Assembly (NCBI GenBank): GCA_019689955.1
Contig: JADGGM010000033.1
Span: 1-11,645 of the forward strand
Direction of reading: 5' to 3'
DNA length: 11,645 nucleotides
From: Gemmatimonadaceae bacterium
GTDB lineage: Bacteria; Gemmatimonadota; Gemmatimonadetes; Gemmatimonadales; Gemmatimonadaceae
A program made the translations under genes and the position numbers. The notes below the pieces were generated by a model. It saw only the letters and a list, made by a program, of their open reading frames with translations. It had not been told where the DNA came from and made no database searches. Shown here in pieces: positions 1 through 7,173 of the stretch; the stretch's first letter is position 1, and each line of letters begins with the position of its first letter.

Positions 1-2
1 CC

Positions 3-1091
3 TTCACGCTCCCCCCCGCGCTCGAGGCGCGCGAGCCCGCCGAGGCGCGCGGGCTCGCACGCGACGAGGTGCGCCTCATGGTGACGTTCGACGACGGCTC
101 CGTGACGCACACGCGGTTCACCCGCTTCCCGCACTTCGTGAATCCCGGCGACGTGCTCGTGGTGAACACGAGCGCGACGATCAACGCGGCGCTCCCCGCC
201 ACGCGCCCGGACGGCGAGCCGATCGCGCTGCACCTGTCGCAGCGGCTGCCCGGAGGGCAATGGGTGGTGGAGCTGCGCCGCCTCGCCGAGCACGGGAGCG
301 CGCCCCTGCTGACGGCGACCGTGGGGGAGCGGCTCGCCCTCCCCGCCGGCGGGGCGGCGGTGCTCGTGGCGCCGTATCGCCTCGGCGGGTGCGCGCGGGC
401 ACGATCCGCCGCGGAGGTTCGCCTGTGGCTCGCCTCGCTCGTCGTTCCCGGCGACGTGGCGCGCTATCTCGACCTGCATGGCGCTCCGATTCGCTACGGC
501 TACGTGCCGCGCGCCTGGCCGCTCTCGTACTACCAGACCATCTTCGCCCGCGAGCCGGGGAGCGCGGAGATGCCGTCCGCCGGGCGAGCGTTCACCCCGA
601 GCGTGCTCGCGGCGCTGCACGCGAAGGGGATCGTGATCGCGCCCATCGTCCTGCACACCGGCGTGGCCAGCCTGGAGGCGCACGAGCCGCCGTACCCCGA
701 GCAGTTCCGCGTGAGCGCGCGCACGGCGGACGCGGTGAACGCGGCGCGGCGCGAGGGCCGGCGCGTGATCGCCGTCGGCACGACGGCGGTGCGCGCGCTG
801 GAGAGCGTGGCGTCGGAGGACGGGGCGGTGCGCGCCGGGCAGGGGTGGACCGACCTCGTGGTCACGCCCGAGCGCGGGCTGCACGTGGTGGATGCGCTCC
901 TCACCGGGTTCCACGAGCCCCGCGCCTCGCACCTCGCGATCCTCGAGGCGCTCGCCGGACGGCGGCACGTGGAGGTGGCGTACGAGGCCGCGCTGGCGGG
1001 GCGGTACTTGTGGCACGAGTTCGGGGACCTGCACTTTCTCCTGGGCGGCGAGCGGGCGCATCATCGCGCGCGCGCGCCGCGGGCCGGCTGA
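3..1091 (+). CDS. queA: QueA-like S-adenosylmethionine:tRNA ribosyltransferase-isomerase, 5' end outside the window
   Basis: The frame is open from base 3, upstream of any start codon, and the residues before the first GTG (69) read FTLPPALEAREPAEARGLAR, which matches the usual N-terminal region of this family, so the gene begins left of the window. QueA transfers and isomerises the ribosyl part of SAM onto preQ1 in tRNA, giving epoxyqueuosine in the queuosine pathway (cytosolic). Family landmarks, numbered from the GTG at 69, are LVVNTSA (about 30-36), YYQTIFAREPGSAE (154-167), an IAVGTTAVRALESV block, a VVDALLTGFHEPRASHL block, and YLWHEFGDLHFLL near the C terminus. The block that is usually TAGLHFT reads SAGRAFT (576-596), so this belongs to a divergent, shorter QueA-like branch and its exact substrate is less certain. 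No other queuosine gene is in view. Family assignment is firm; activity is inferred. Confidence 0.88.
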   Translation, partial: FTLPPALEAREPAEARGLARDEVRLMVTFDDGSVTHTRFTRFPHFVNPGDVLVVNTSATINAALPATRPDGEPIALHLSQRLPGGQWVVELRRLAEHGSAPLLTATVGERLALPAGGAAVLVAPYRLGGCARARSAAEVRLWLASLVVPGDVARYLDLHGAPIRYGYVPRAWPLSYYQTIFAREPGSAEMPSAGRAFTPSVLAALHAKGIVIAPIVLHTGVASLEAHEPPYPEQFRVSARTADAVNAARREGRRVIAVGTTAVRALESVASEDGAVRAGQGWTDLVVTPERGLHVVDALLTGFHEPRASHLAILEALAGRRHVEVAYEAALAGRYLWHEFGDLHFLLGGERAHHRARAPRAG

Positions 1092-1098
1092 CGCCGGC
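1083..1098 (+). terminator. Short GC hairpin at the queA stop codon
   Basis: GCCGGC (1083-1088) and GCCGGC (1093-1098) can pair around a TGAC loop that overlaps the queA-like stop codon. There is no T-tract after it, so at best it is a weak or Rho-assisted end. A 6-bp GC stem can arise by chance at this base composition. Confidence 0.2.
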
Positions 1099-1199
1099 GG
1101 CGGGAACCCGGTGCGTGGTGCGCGCGCTCATGGAGATGACGTTCGTGAGCGCCGCGAGCCGCGGCCGGTCGAGACAGATGCGAGGAAGGAGCGCGCCAG

Positions 1200-2060
1200 A
1201 TGACCGTGGATGCCGCAGGGAAGACCGTGCTCGTCACGGGATCGACGGACGGGGTCGGGAAGCTCGTCGCCGAACAGCTCGCGCGCGCGGGGGCGCACGT
1301 CCTCGTGCACGGGCGCAACCCGGAGAAGGGGGCGCGCGTCGTGGCCGACGTGCGCCGCGCGACGGGGAACGATGCCGTCACCTACTACAACGCCGACTTC
1401 TCCTCGCTCGACGAGGTCCGCCGCCTCGGCGCGACGATCGCGGAGGCGCACGAGCGGCTCGACGTCCTGATCAACAACGCCGGGATCGGCGGCGGCCCGC
1501 AGCCGCGCACGCGGCGCGAGACGAGCCGCGACGGCCACGAGCTCCGCTTCGCAGTGAACTATCTCGCCCCCTTCCTCCTCACGCACCTCCTCCTCCCCAC
1601 GCTCCGCCGCAGCGCGCCCGCGCGCATCGTGAACGTCGCCTCGGCGGGGCAGTACCCGATCGATTTCGATGACGTGATGCTCACCCGCCACTACGAGGGG
1701 TGGCGCGCGTACGCACAGAGCAAGCTCGCGCAGATCATGTTCACCATCACCCTCGCCGAGCGGCTCGCCGGGAGCGGCGTGACGGTGAACGCGCTGCACC
1801 CCGCGACGTACATGAACACCAAGATCGTGATCGAGGGGGGGAACGCCCCGCGGAGCACCGTGGAGGAGGGCGCCCACGCCATCGTGTACGTCGCGACCTC
1901 GCCGGAGCTCGAGACGGTGACCGGCGCGTACTTCGACGGCACGCGCCGCGCCCGCGCCAACGCGCAGGCGTACGACGAGACCGCGCGGGACCGGCTCTGG
2001 CGCCTCAGCGCCCAGCTCACCGGGATCGCCACCGAACCCGCGGGGGCCGGCGTGGAGTGA
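1200..2060 (+). CDS. Short-chain dehydrogenase/reductase (retinol-dehydrogenase / WWOX-like branch)
   Basis: This is a 286-residue NAD(P)-dependent oxidoreductase with a Rossmann fold. The cofactor motif TGSTDGVG is at 13-20, HGRN at 38-41 has an Arg (R39) suggesting NADP(H), NNAG is at 92-95, a structural Asn at 120, the catalytic Ser at 148 (NVASAGQ), and Tyr171/Lys175 in YAQSK complete the active site. The NPEKG after beta-2 and the extended C-terminal segment resemble the retinol-dehydrogenase/protochlorophyllide-reductase-like branch, which reduces or oxidises hydrophobic carbonyl or alcohol compounds. The substrate cannot be told from sequence. The ATG start is supported by a strong ribosome site AGGAAGGAG (1183-1191), 8 bases upstream. 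It lies 108 bases after the queA-like gene and 106 before the peptidase gene, with no sign of a functional link to either. Confidence 0.9.
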   Translation: MTVDAAGKTVLVTGSTDGVGKLVAEQLARAGAHVLVHGRNPEKGARVVADVRRATGNDAVTYYNADFSSLDEVRRLGATIAEAHERLDVLINNAGIGGGPQPRTRRETSRDGHELRFAVNYLAPFLLTHLLLPTLRRSAPARIVNVASAGQYPIDFDDVMLTRHYEGWRAYAQSKLAQIMFTITLAERLAGSGVTVNALHPATYMNTKIVIEGGNAPRSTVEEGAHAIVYVATSPELETVTGAYFDGTRRARANAQAYDETARDRLWRLSAQLTGIATEPAGAGVE

Positions 2061-2097
2061 GCCGCGCGGCCGCCCAACGCCCGCGCAGCGCGCTGCG
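2061..2097. promoter_or_regulatory. Two perfect palindromes upstream of the M14 peptidase gene
   Basis: Directly after the dehydrogenase stop is the 10-base palindrome GCCGCGCGGC (2061-2070), and 13 bases further is the perfect 14-base palindrome CGCAGCGCGCTGCG (2084-2097). They lie 70-106 bases before the peptidase ATG. They could be an operator for a dimeric regulator or an RNA hairpin ending the upstream transcript. No convincing -35/-10 pair is visible beside them; TGCTAGCGT at 2101-2109 is only a loose extended -10. GC-rich palindromes are common by chance here, so the role is a guess. Confidence 0.25.
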
Positions 2098-2166
2098 TAC
2101 TGCTAGCGTAAAGGGTGTCTCCCGAGCCGGACCGTCCGGCGTCACTCGAGCGCGAGGAGCCGCAGC

Positions 2167-5112
2167 ATGTCGCACGCATCGCGATGGAGGCCTCGGATCG
2201 GCTGGATGGTCGTGGCGGCGAGCGTGCTCGCGCCGGCGCTCCATGCCCAGAGCGGCGCCGCGCCCGCGGCCCAGCCGATCGACTCGGCGTACACGGCGAA
2301 GATCAGGGAATACCTGCAGGACCCGCGCGTCACCACCGAGCTCGTCGACTACCTCCCCGCGTCGGCCACCGTCCCGAGCCCGCTCAAGTTCTTCGGCCGG
2401 ATCGCCGGCACGCCGGGGGAGCTCACGTACGCCAAGGACATCTATCGGTACTTCGACGCGCTCGCGGCTGCATCCCCGCGCGTGAAGGTGTGGCGGATCG
2501 GGAAGACCGAGGAAGGGCGCGACATGATCGTCGCCGCCATCGCGGACGAGGCGACCATCAAGGCGCTCGACAGCTACCGCGACAAGCTCCGCGCGCTCAC
2601 CGACCCGCGGACCACGTCCAAGGCCCAGGCCGCGGAGCTGATCCGCACCGCGAAGCCCATCTACTGGCTCACCAGCGGGATGCACTCCCCCGAGACCGGC
2701 GGGCCGGAGATGCTCATGGAGCTCGCCTACCGCCTCGCCGTGGACGAGAGCCCGTTCGTGCAGGCGATCCGGAACAACGTGATCACCTTCATCACGCCCG
2801 TGATCGAGGTCGACGGGCGCGAGAAGGAAGTCGACACGTACTACTTCAACAAGAAGCGCCCGCCCGGCGCGCAGCGCCTCCCCCTCATGTACTGGGGGAA
2901 GTACGTCGCGCACGACAACAACCGCGACGCCATGGGGCAGTTCCTCGCGCTCACCCGCCACGTCACCGAGACGCTCCTCGAGTGGAAGCCCACGGTGCTC
3001 CACGACCTGCACGAGTCGGTCTCGTACCTGTACACCTCCACGGGCACCGGGCCGTACAACGAGCAGCTCGACCCGATCACGATCCAGGAATGGTGGCAGC
3101 TCGCCAGCACCGAGGTCTTGGAGATGACCAAGCGCGGCGTTCCCGGCGTGTGGACGTACGGGTTCTACGATGGCTGGGTGCCGAACTACATGTTCTTCAT
3201 CGCCAACTCGCACAACGCCATCGGGCGCTTCTACGAGGTGCAGAGCTACGGGCCGGACAACGACTCCACCGTTCGCGTCCCGCGTAGCCGGACGAGCCGG
3301 GAGTGGTTCCGCCCCAACCCGCCGCTCCCGGTCATCAAGTGGGGACCACGCAACAACGTCAACATCCAGGAATCGGCGCTCCTCATCGCGCTGCACTACG
3401 TCGCGCAGAACCGCGAGACGTACCTGCAGAACTACTGGCTCAAGAACGTCCGCTCCGTGGAGAAGGGGCGCGCGGGGCCGACGTACGCGTGGCTCATCCC
3501 CGCCGGACAGCGCCGCAAGGCCGACGCGGCCGACGCGGTGAACGAGCTGCGCAGCCAGGGGCTCGAGGTGCACCGCGCCACGAGCGCCTTCACCGCGGGG
3601 CGTCTCCGCGTGCAGCCGGGGGACTACATCATCCGGGCGGACCAACCGTACCGCACGCTGGCCGACATGTACTTCGCGGTCCAGAACTACCCCGTCGGCA
3701 ACCCGCTCCCGTACGACGACACCGGGTGGACGTTCCAGCTGATGCGCGACATCACCGTCCTCCCGGTCACCGACAGCAGCGTGCTGCGCGCGCCGATGAC
3801 GCTCCTCACCGCGCCGGCGGCCGCGCCGGGCGGGATCACGGGGACGGGGACCGTGCTCGTCGTCGACCACACGACGGACAACAACCTCATGGCGTTCCGC
3901 TTCCAGCACGCGCGAGTCGCCATGCGCGCGGCGGAGGAGGATTTCGACCTCGCGGGGCACCACTTCCGGGCCGGCGCGTTCATCATCCCGAACGCCGACC
4001 GCGCGGCGCTCGAGCCGTCGCTGCGCGCGCTCGGCCTCTCGGCGTGGGCCACCGCCACCCTGCCGGCCGTGAAGATGCACGACCTCGACATCCCACGCAT
4101 TGCGCTCGTGCACACGTGGCAGCGCACGCAGGACGAAGGGTGGGTGCGCGCCGCGCTCGACACGTACCACGTGCCGTACACCTACATCGCCGACCAGACG
4201 CTGCGCGCCGGGAAGCTGCGCGCGAAGTACGACGTGATCATCTTCCCGCACGTCGGCGGGAGCGTGGTGTCGCAGGTGAACGGGATCCCGGTGACCGACG
4301 GGCCGCCGCTCCCGTACAAGAAGACCGCCGCCACCCCGCACCTCGGCGCGCTCGACCAGAGCGACGACATCCGCGGCGGGATGGGGATCGAGGGGCTCAT
4401 GGAGCTCGCCAACTTCGTGCGCGCGGGGGGCACGCTGATCGTCGAAGGGTCCACCACCACGATCTTCCCGACGTTCGGCCTGATCACGGGGGTGACGGTG
4501 GAGAACCCGCCGCAGCTCTTCGTGCGCGGCTCGATCCTCCGCGGCGTGATCGCGGACAGCACGAGCCCGCTCGCCTACGGCTACACGGGAGGGCAGCTCC
4601 CGGTGTACTTCAATCAGGCGCCGGTCCTGAACGTCGGGAGCGGCGGGTTCGGCGCCGGGTTCGGGGGCGGGAGCCGGATCCCCGGCGTTGGGCAGGAGAT
4701 CGCCCCCATGTCGACGCCGCTCCACCTCTCCCCATGGGCGCAGGATGCGGCGGACGCCCAGCGCCCCGCGCGCGACACCTCGTCGGCCGCCGAGGCCGCG
4801 GCACTCGGCCGCCAGCTACGCGCCTTCGGCCTCCCCACGGATGAAGACCGACCGCGCGTGGTGATGCGCTTCCCGGCGAACCCGAACGACATGCTCCTCT
4901 CCGGCACGCTCGCCGGCGGCCAGTACCTCGCCAACCGCGCGCAGGTCGTGGACGTCCCCATGGGGCGCGGGCACGTGGTGATGTACGCCATTCGCCCCTT
5001 CTGGCGGTGGCAGACGCAGGGGACGTTCTTCCTCGGCTTCAACGCGATCCTCAACTGGAACGACCTCGATGCGGGCGCGTCGCCCGCGGGAGACCAGACC
5101 GCGGCGCGATAG
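2167..5112 (+). CDS. Secreted zinc carboxypeptidase-like protein (peptidase family M14) with long C-terminal region
   Basis: This is a 981-residue exported hydrolase. Residues 1-27 are a signal peptide: basic N-terminus, hydrophobic WMVVAASVLAPAL, likely cut after A27 in LHA-Q. The M14 domain spans about 70-380. H173 and E176 in MHSPETGG form the HxxE zinc pair, HDNNRD (249-254) supplies the substrate-binding Asn/Arg-type residues, and HDLHES (279-284) supplies the third zinc His, most likely H282. M14 enzymes remove C-terminal residues from peptides or cell-wall stems; the natural substrate is unknown. The C-terminal ~600 residues are much longer than a plain M14 enzyme. About 689-780 (DVIIFPHVGG ... 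GGTLIVEG) look like a class I glutamine-amidotransferase-like alpha/beta fold, followed by a Gly-rich linker near 825-840. The start has AGGAG at 2155-2159, 7 bases upstream. It ends 15 bases from the convergent neighbour. Confidence 0.9.
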   Translation: MSHASRWRPRIGWMVVAASVLAPALHAQSGAAPAAQPIDSAYTAKIREYLQDPRVTTELVDYLPASATVPSPLKFFGRIAGTPGELTYAKDIYRYFDALAAASPRVKVWRIGKTEEGRDMIVAAIADEATIKALDSYRDKLRALTDPRTTSKAQAAELIRTAKPIYWLTSGMHSPETGGPEMLMELAYRLAVDESPFVQAIRNNVITFITPVIEVDGREKEVDTYYFNKKRPPGAQRLPLMYWGKYVAHDNNRDAMGQFLALTRHVTETLLEWKPTVLHDLHESVSYLYTSTGTGPYNEQLDPITIQEWWQLASTEVLEMTKRGVPGVWTYGFYDGWVPNYMFFIANSHNAIGRFYEVQSYGPDNDSTVRVPRSRTSREWFRPNPPLPVIKWGPRNNVNIQESALLIALHYVAQNRETYLQNYWLKNVRSVEKGRAGPTYAWLIPAGQRRKADAADAVNELRSQGLEVHRATSAFTAGRLRVQPGDYIIRADQPYRTLADMYFAVQNYPVGNPLPYDDTGWTFQLMRDITVLPVTDSSVLRAPMTLLTAPAAAPGGITGTGTVLVVDHTTDNNLMAFRFQHARVAMRAAEEDFDLAGHHFRAGAFIIPNADRAALEPSLRALGLSAWATATLPAVKMHDLDIPRIALVHTWQRTQDEGWVRAALDTYHVPYTYIADQTLRAGKLRAKYDVIIFPHVGGSVVSQVNGIPVTDGPPLPYKKTAATPHLGALDQSDDIRGGMGIEGLMELANFVRAGGTLIVEGSTTTIFPTFGLITGVTVENPPQLFVRGSILRGVIADSTSPLAYGYTGGQLPVYFNQAPVLNVGSGGFGAGFGGGSRIPGVGQEIAPMSTPLHLSPWAQDAADAQRPARDTSSAAEAAALGRQLRAFGLPTDEDRPRVVMRFPANPNDMLLSGTLAGGQYLANRAQVVDVPMGRGHVVMYAIRPFWRWQTQGTFFLGFNAILNWNDLDAGASPAGDQTAAR

Positions 5113-5127
5113 CCCGAGCGCGGCACG

Positions 5128-6264
5128 TCACTCGCTCCCGGCGCGCCGCGCCTCGTAGGCGTGCTTGAACGCCTCGAGCATGTCGTCGCCGAACAGCCCG
5201 TCGGCGATCGCGGCGATCTCCTCGGCGTCCTTCCACGCCGCGCGCAGCGCCTCGAGCTCGCCGGCGAAGGCGCGGCGCTCGACGTCTTCGTTCGCCGCCA
5301 TCTCGAGCGCGAGCCGGTCGACCACCGGGAGACGGTAGAGCGCCGTGCGCGGCTCGCTCCCCGTGCCGCCGCGCGCCCAGAACGAGCGGTTGGCGAGCTG
5401 CACCGCGAGTCGCTCGGCGAACGACAGCCGCGTTGGGAGCACGTCTCCCTCGGGCACGGCGTCGGGGAAGCGCCCCCACGACGTGCGCAGCGCGAGCGAG
5501 GCGACGCGCGTGAAGTATCCCTCGGGGTCCCCCGCGTCGTCGAGCTTCGCCGTGGCGTCGCGGACCTCCGCGTTCGTCGCCGCGCCGATGTTGAGCGTGG
5601 CGAGCAGCTTCGCGGCAGTGTGGAGGCCGGTGTCGTCCGCGAGCGTGCTCACCCCGTCGTCGTGGCGCACCACGAGCTGCCACGGGCGGGCGCGCTCCGG
5701 GCGGATCAGCTCCGCGTGGCGCAGGTGACGATACCGGATGAGCACCCGCGCCCCGCGCTCGTCAACCGCACGGGCGAGCACGGCGCCGTCGCGCCCGAGG
5801 GTGCGCAGCCGTAACAGCGCCTCATCGCTCACGCCGAGCGAGGAGGCGTAGGCCGCGAGCGCGACCCCGGCCCGGCGCGCGATCGAGCGCCCACCGCGCC
5901 GTACGAGCCCGCCCGTGGGGGTGTCTCGGTCGAGGCGGCGGAGCGGTGTGCCGTACCGCCACGAGGCGATCTCCGGGAAGAGGGCGGGGCCGATGCGAAC
6001 CAGCTCGAGCCCGACGCGCGTCTGCGCCAGCGCGACGTTGTCCGTGGAAACGCGGAGGCGGGTGGCGCGGAAGAGCCGTTCGCACTCCTCGATCGCCTCC
6101 CAGCGCTCATCGATCGGCGTGAGGTTCCACCGCCCGCACCGCGCGCACACGACCCAGAGCCGCCCCTTCGCCGGGTCGAACGCGAGGCGCCGCCCCACCG
6201 GGCAGGTGGGGATCGCCTCGTTCGCGCCGAGGTGCGTGTGGCAGAACAAGCAGGTCGCGTACAT
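5128..6264 (-). CDS. Protein of unknown function with N-terminal zinc-ribbon-like cysteines
   Basis: I do not recognise a named family for this 378-residue protein. The N-terminus holds CLFC (C5, C8) and CARC (C40, C43) with C21 between them, a typical four-cysteine zinc-ribbon arrangement, and the stretch FDPAKGRLWVVCARCGRWNL ties the second pair to a beta-hairpin. The remainder is mostly helical and charged, with no catalytic motif and no membrane segment or signal, so it is probably cytosolic. It may bind nucleic acid or another protein through the ribbon, but that is an inference. It converges on the M14 gene (15 bases between stops) and diverges from the lasso operon, so it shares the upstream region 6265-6831. 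No clear Shine-Dalgarno precedes the ATG. Codon use matches the neighbours, and the long, consistent reading frame makes it a credible gene. Confidence 0.72.
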   Translation of the reverse strand: MYATCLFCHTHLGANEAIPTCPVGRRLAFDPAKGRLWVVCARCGRWNLTPIDERWEAIEECERLFRATRLRVSTDNVALAQTRVGLELVRIGPALFPEIASWRYGTPLRRLDRDTPTGGLVRRGGRSIARRAGVALAAYASSLGVSDEALLRLRTLGRDGAVLARAVDERGARVLIRYRHLRHAELIRPERARPWQLVVRHDDGVSTLADDTGLHTAAKLLATLNIGAATNAEVRDATAKLDDAGDPEGYFTRVASLALRTSWGRFPDAVPEGDVLPTRLSFAERLAVQLANRSFWARGGTGSEPRTALYRLPVVDRLALEMAANEDVERRAFAGELEALRAAWKDAEEIAAIADGLFGDDMLEAFKHAYEARRAGSE

Positions 6265-6310
6265 GGGCCAGCTCGGTGAGCGCCGCGAGCGACGTCGGTC
6301 GGGACCCGGC

Positions 6311-6316
6311 TACAAT
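6311..6316 (+). promoter_or_regulatory. Possible -10 element TACAAT
   Basis: TACAAT matches five of six bases of the sigma-70 -10 consensus and stands out in this GC-rich stretch. No -35 match lies at the right distance on the plus strand. Its complement ATTGTA could instead belong to a promoter for the minus-strand gene that starts at 6264. Direction and use are unproven. Confidence 0.2.
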
Positions 6317-6329
6317 AGCAGTGCCGTCG

Positions 6330-6353
6330 GCGCCGCGTCCATGATCGCGGCGC
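6330..6353. other. Inverted repeat in the divergent intergenic region
   Basis: GCGCCGCG (6330-6337) and CGCGGCGC (6346-6353) form a perfect 8-bp stem with the 8-base loop TCCATGAT. It lies 14 bases after the TACAAT box. It might be an operator or an mRNA-leader hairpin, or chance in GC-rich sequence. Confidence 0.25.
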
Positions 6354-6607
6354 GTCATCCGTGCTCCGCCACCCCGACGCGAAGTGCCCCTCCGGCCGTC
6401 GCCGATGCGTCCGCTCGGGGACGGGTCGCACGCTCTTTGCGAAGGGAAACGAGCGGATCGGCCGAGCGGGGGCGGCCTCCGGAGCCGATGCGTCGCACGA
6501 CTTGCGCGACGACGAGTCACGAGATCGCACGCCGGTATGTGGCGCCCCGGATGCGGGCCATGTGGCGGGGGCGCAACACGCAGGGCATGGGCGCGTTGGA
6601 TGTTCCT

Positions 6608-6634
6608 TTGTAAGTGACTCTGGGGCCGTAGGAT
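6608..6634 (+). promoter_or_regulatory. Candidate promoter for the lasso operon
   Basis: TTGTAA (6608-6613) and TAGGAT (6629-6634) each match four of six consensus bases with a 15-base spacer, slightly short. They lie in the least GC-rich part of the gap, about 200 bases before the B1 start. The transcript would have a long leader that includes the AGGAGGGGG tract. This is the best candidate by eye but is weak. Confidence 0.25.
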
Positions 6635-6831
6635 AGGAGGGGGCGTGTTCCCGAGCGTGGAATGGGCGGAACAGCCCGGCCTGGCACGGTCGCTGCTTCT
6701 CGCGCGCGCGGGCACCGAGTCGCCTGTTCGGAGGATTGGTCACCGAGGTGCTCGACGCCGCGGCACGGCGCGCGGGCGCACGGAGCCGGGAGTCGTCCTC
6801 CGACGCGTTGTCTCCGTTTGCTGGGGAATGA

Positions 6832-7173
6832 ATGCTGCCGGTCGCGAATCCCAAGGTGATCTACAAGGCGCTGTCAGACGGCGCGGTGCTCTTCTCCACG
6901 GAGGATGAGGTCTATTACGGGCTCAACTCCGTGGGGGCGCGCGTGTGGGAGCTTCTGCCACCCGCGTCGAGCACGCTGGACGAGCTGTGCGCGACCGTGG
7001 CCGCGCAGTATCCGGACGTCGATGTGAGCGTGATCCGCGCCGATGTGACGGAGCTCATCGCGGATCTCGCGAAGCATCGGTTGGTCATTCCGCAACACCC
7101 CGAGCAGCCGGATGAGCAGAGTGTCGAGGGTCGTAAGGAAGCTGGCGACGCTGAGTCCGCGCGAGTGGCGTGA
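6832..7173 (+). CDS. Lasso peptide B1 protein: PqqD-like leader-recognition element
   Basis: This 113-residue protein is the PqqD-fold RiPP recognition element of a split lasso B system. It binds the precursor's leader (the Y-x-x-P region) and delivers it to the B2 protease. Residues 8-88 fit the fold: a short beta pair (KVIYKALSDGAVLFSTEDEV), YYGLNSVGARVWELL as the first helix, then a helix starting TLDELCATVAAQYP, and a C-terminal winged-helix helix (VIRADVTELIADLAKHRLV). The start is well fixed because an in-frame TGA (6829-6831) sits directly before the ATG; the ribosome site GGGGA (6823-6827) is weak. The tail from about residue 89 is polar and unstructured, and its last 62 bases overlap the B2 gene in another frame. 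The assignment is helped strongly by the adjacent B2, C and precursor genes. An isolated PqqD-like protein could serve another radical-SAM RiPP, but no such enzyme is here. Confidence 0.9.
   Translation: MLPVANPKVIYKALSDGAVLFSTEDEVYYGLNSVGARVWELLPPASSTLDELCATVAAQYPDVDVSVIRADVTELIADLAKHRLVIPQHPEQPDEQSVEGRKEAGDAESARVA

Larger units (their letters stand above)
6265..6831. other. 567-base intergenic region between divergent genes
   Basis: No credible protein gene is seen on either strand. Open frames here are Arg/Ala/Gly-rich and carry no family motif. In particular none has the lasso leader pattern, so there is no second precursor. The region must hold the promoters of the minus-strand zinc-ribbon gene and of the lasso operon. 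Visible signals are TACAAT (6311-6316), an 8-bp-stem hairpin (6330-6353), a possible -35/-10 pair (6608-6634), and a strong purine-rich ribosome-site-like tract AGGAGGGGG (6635-6643) with no recognisable gene after it. Local composition around 6600-6640 is poorer in GC than the genes. Confidence 0.6.

Noticed and set aside
260..1672. A 470-codon plus-strand open frame crossing the queA-like and dehydrogenase genes
   Set aside because: It is Arg/Ala-rich, crosses two genes with clear motifs in another frame, and has no family similarity.
4637..4680. Gly-rich stretch in the peptidase as a nucleotide repeat
   Set aside because: It encodes a flexible linker (GSGGFGAGFGGGS) in frame; the DNA is not a true tandem repeat.
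2017..4725. A 902-codon open frame on the minus strand
   Set aside because: It lies opposite the M14 gene, whose signal peptide and zinc motifs are clear. The translation is Arg/Val/Glu/His-rich with no domain, as expected from the complement of GC-ending codons.
3303..4844. A 513-codon plus-strand open frame within the peptidase
   Set aside because: It is an out-of-frame shadow of the peptidase with Arg/Ala/His-rich low-complexity sequence.
6645..6908. An 87-codon GTG frame behind AGGAGGGGG as a possible extra precursor
   Set aside because: There is no leader motif, the composition is Arg-rich, and it overlaps B1 by 77 bases. It is kept only as a possible leader or regulatory signal.
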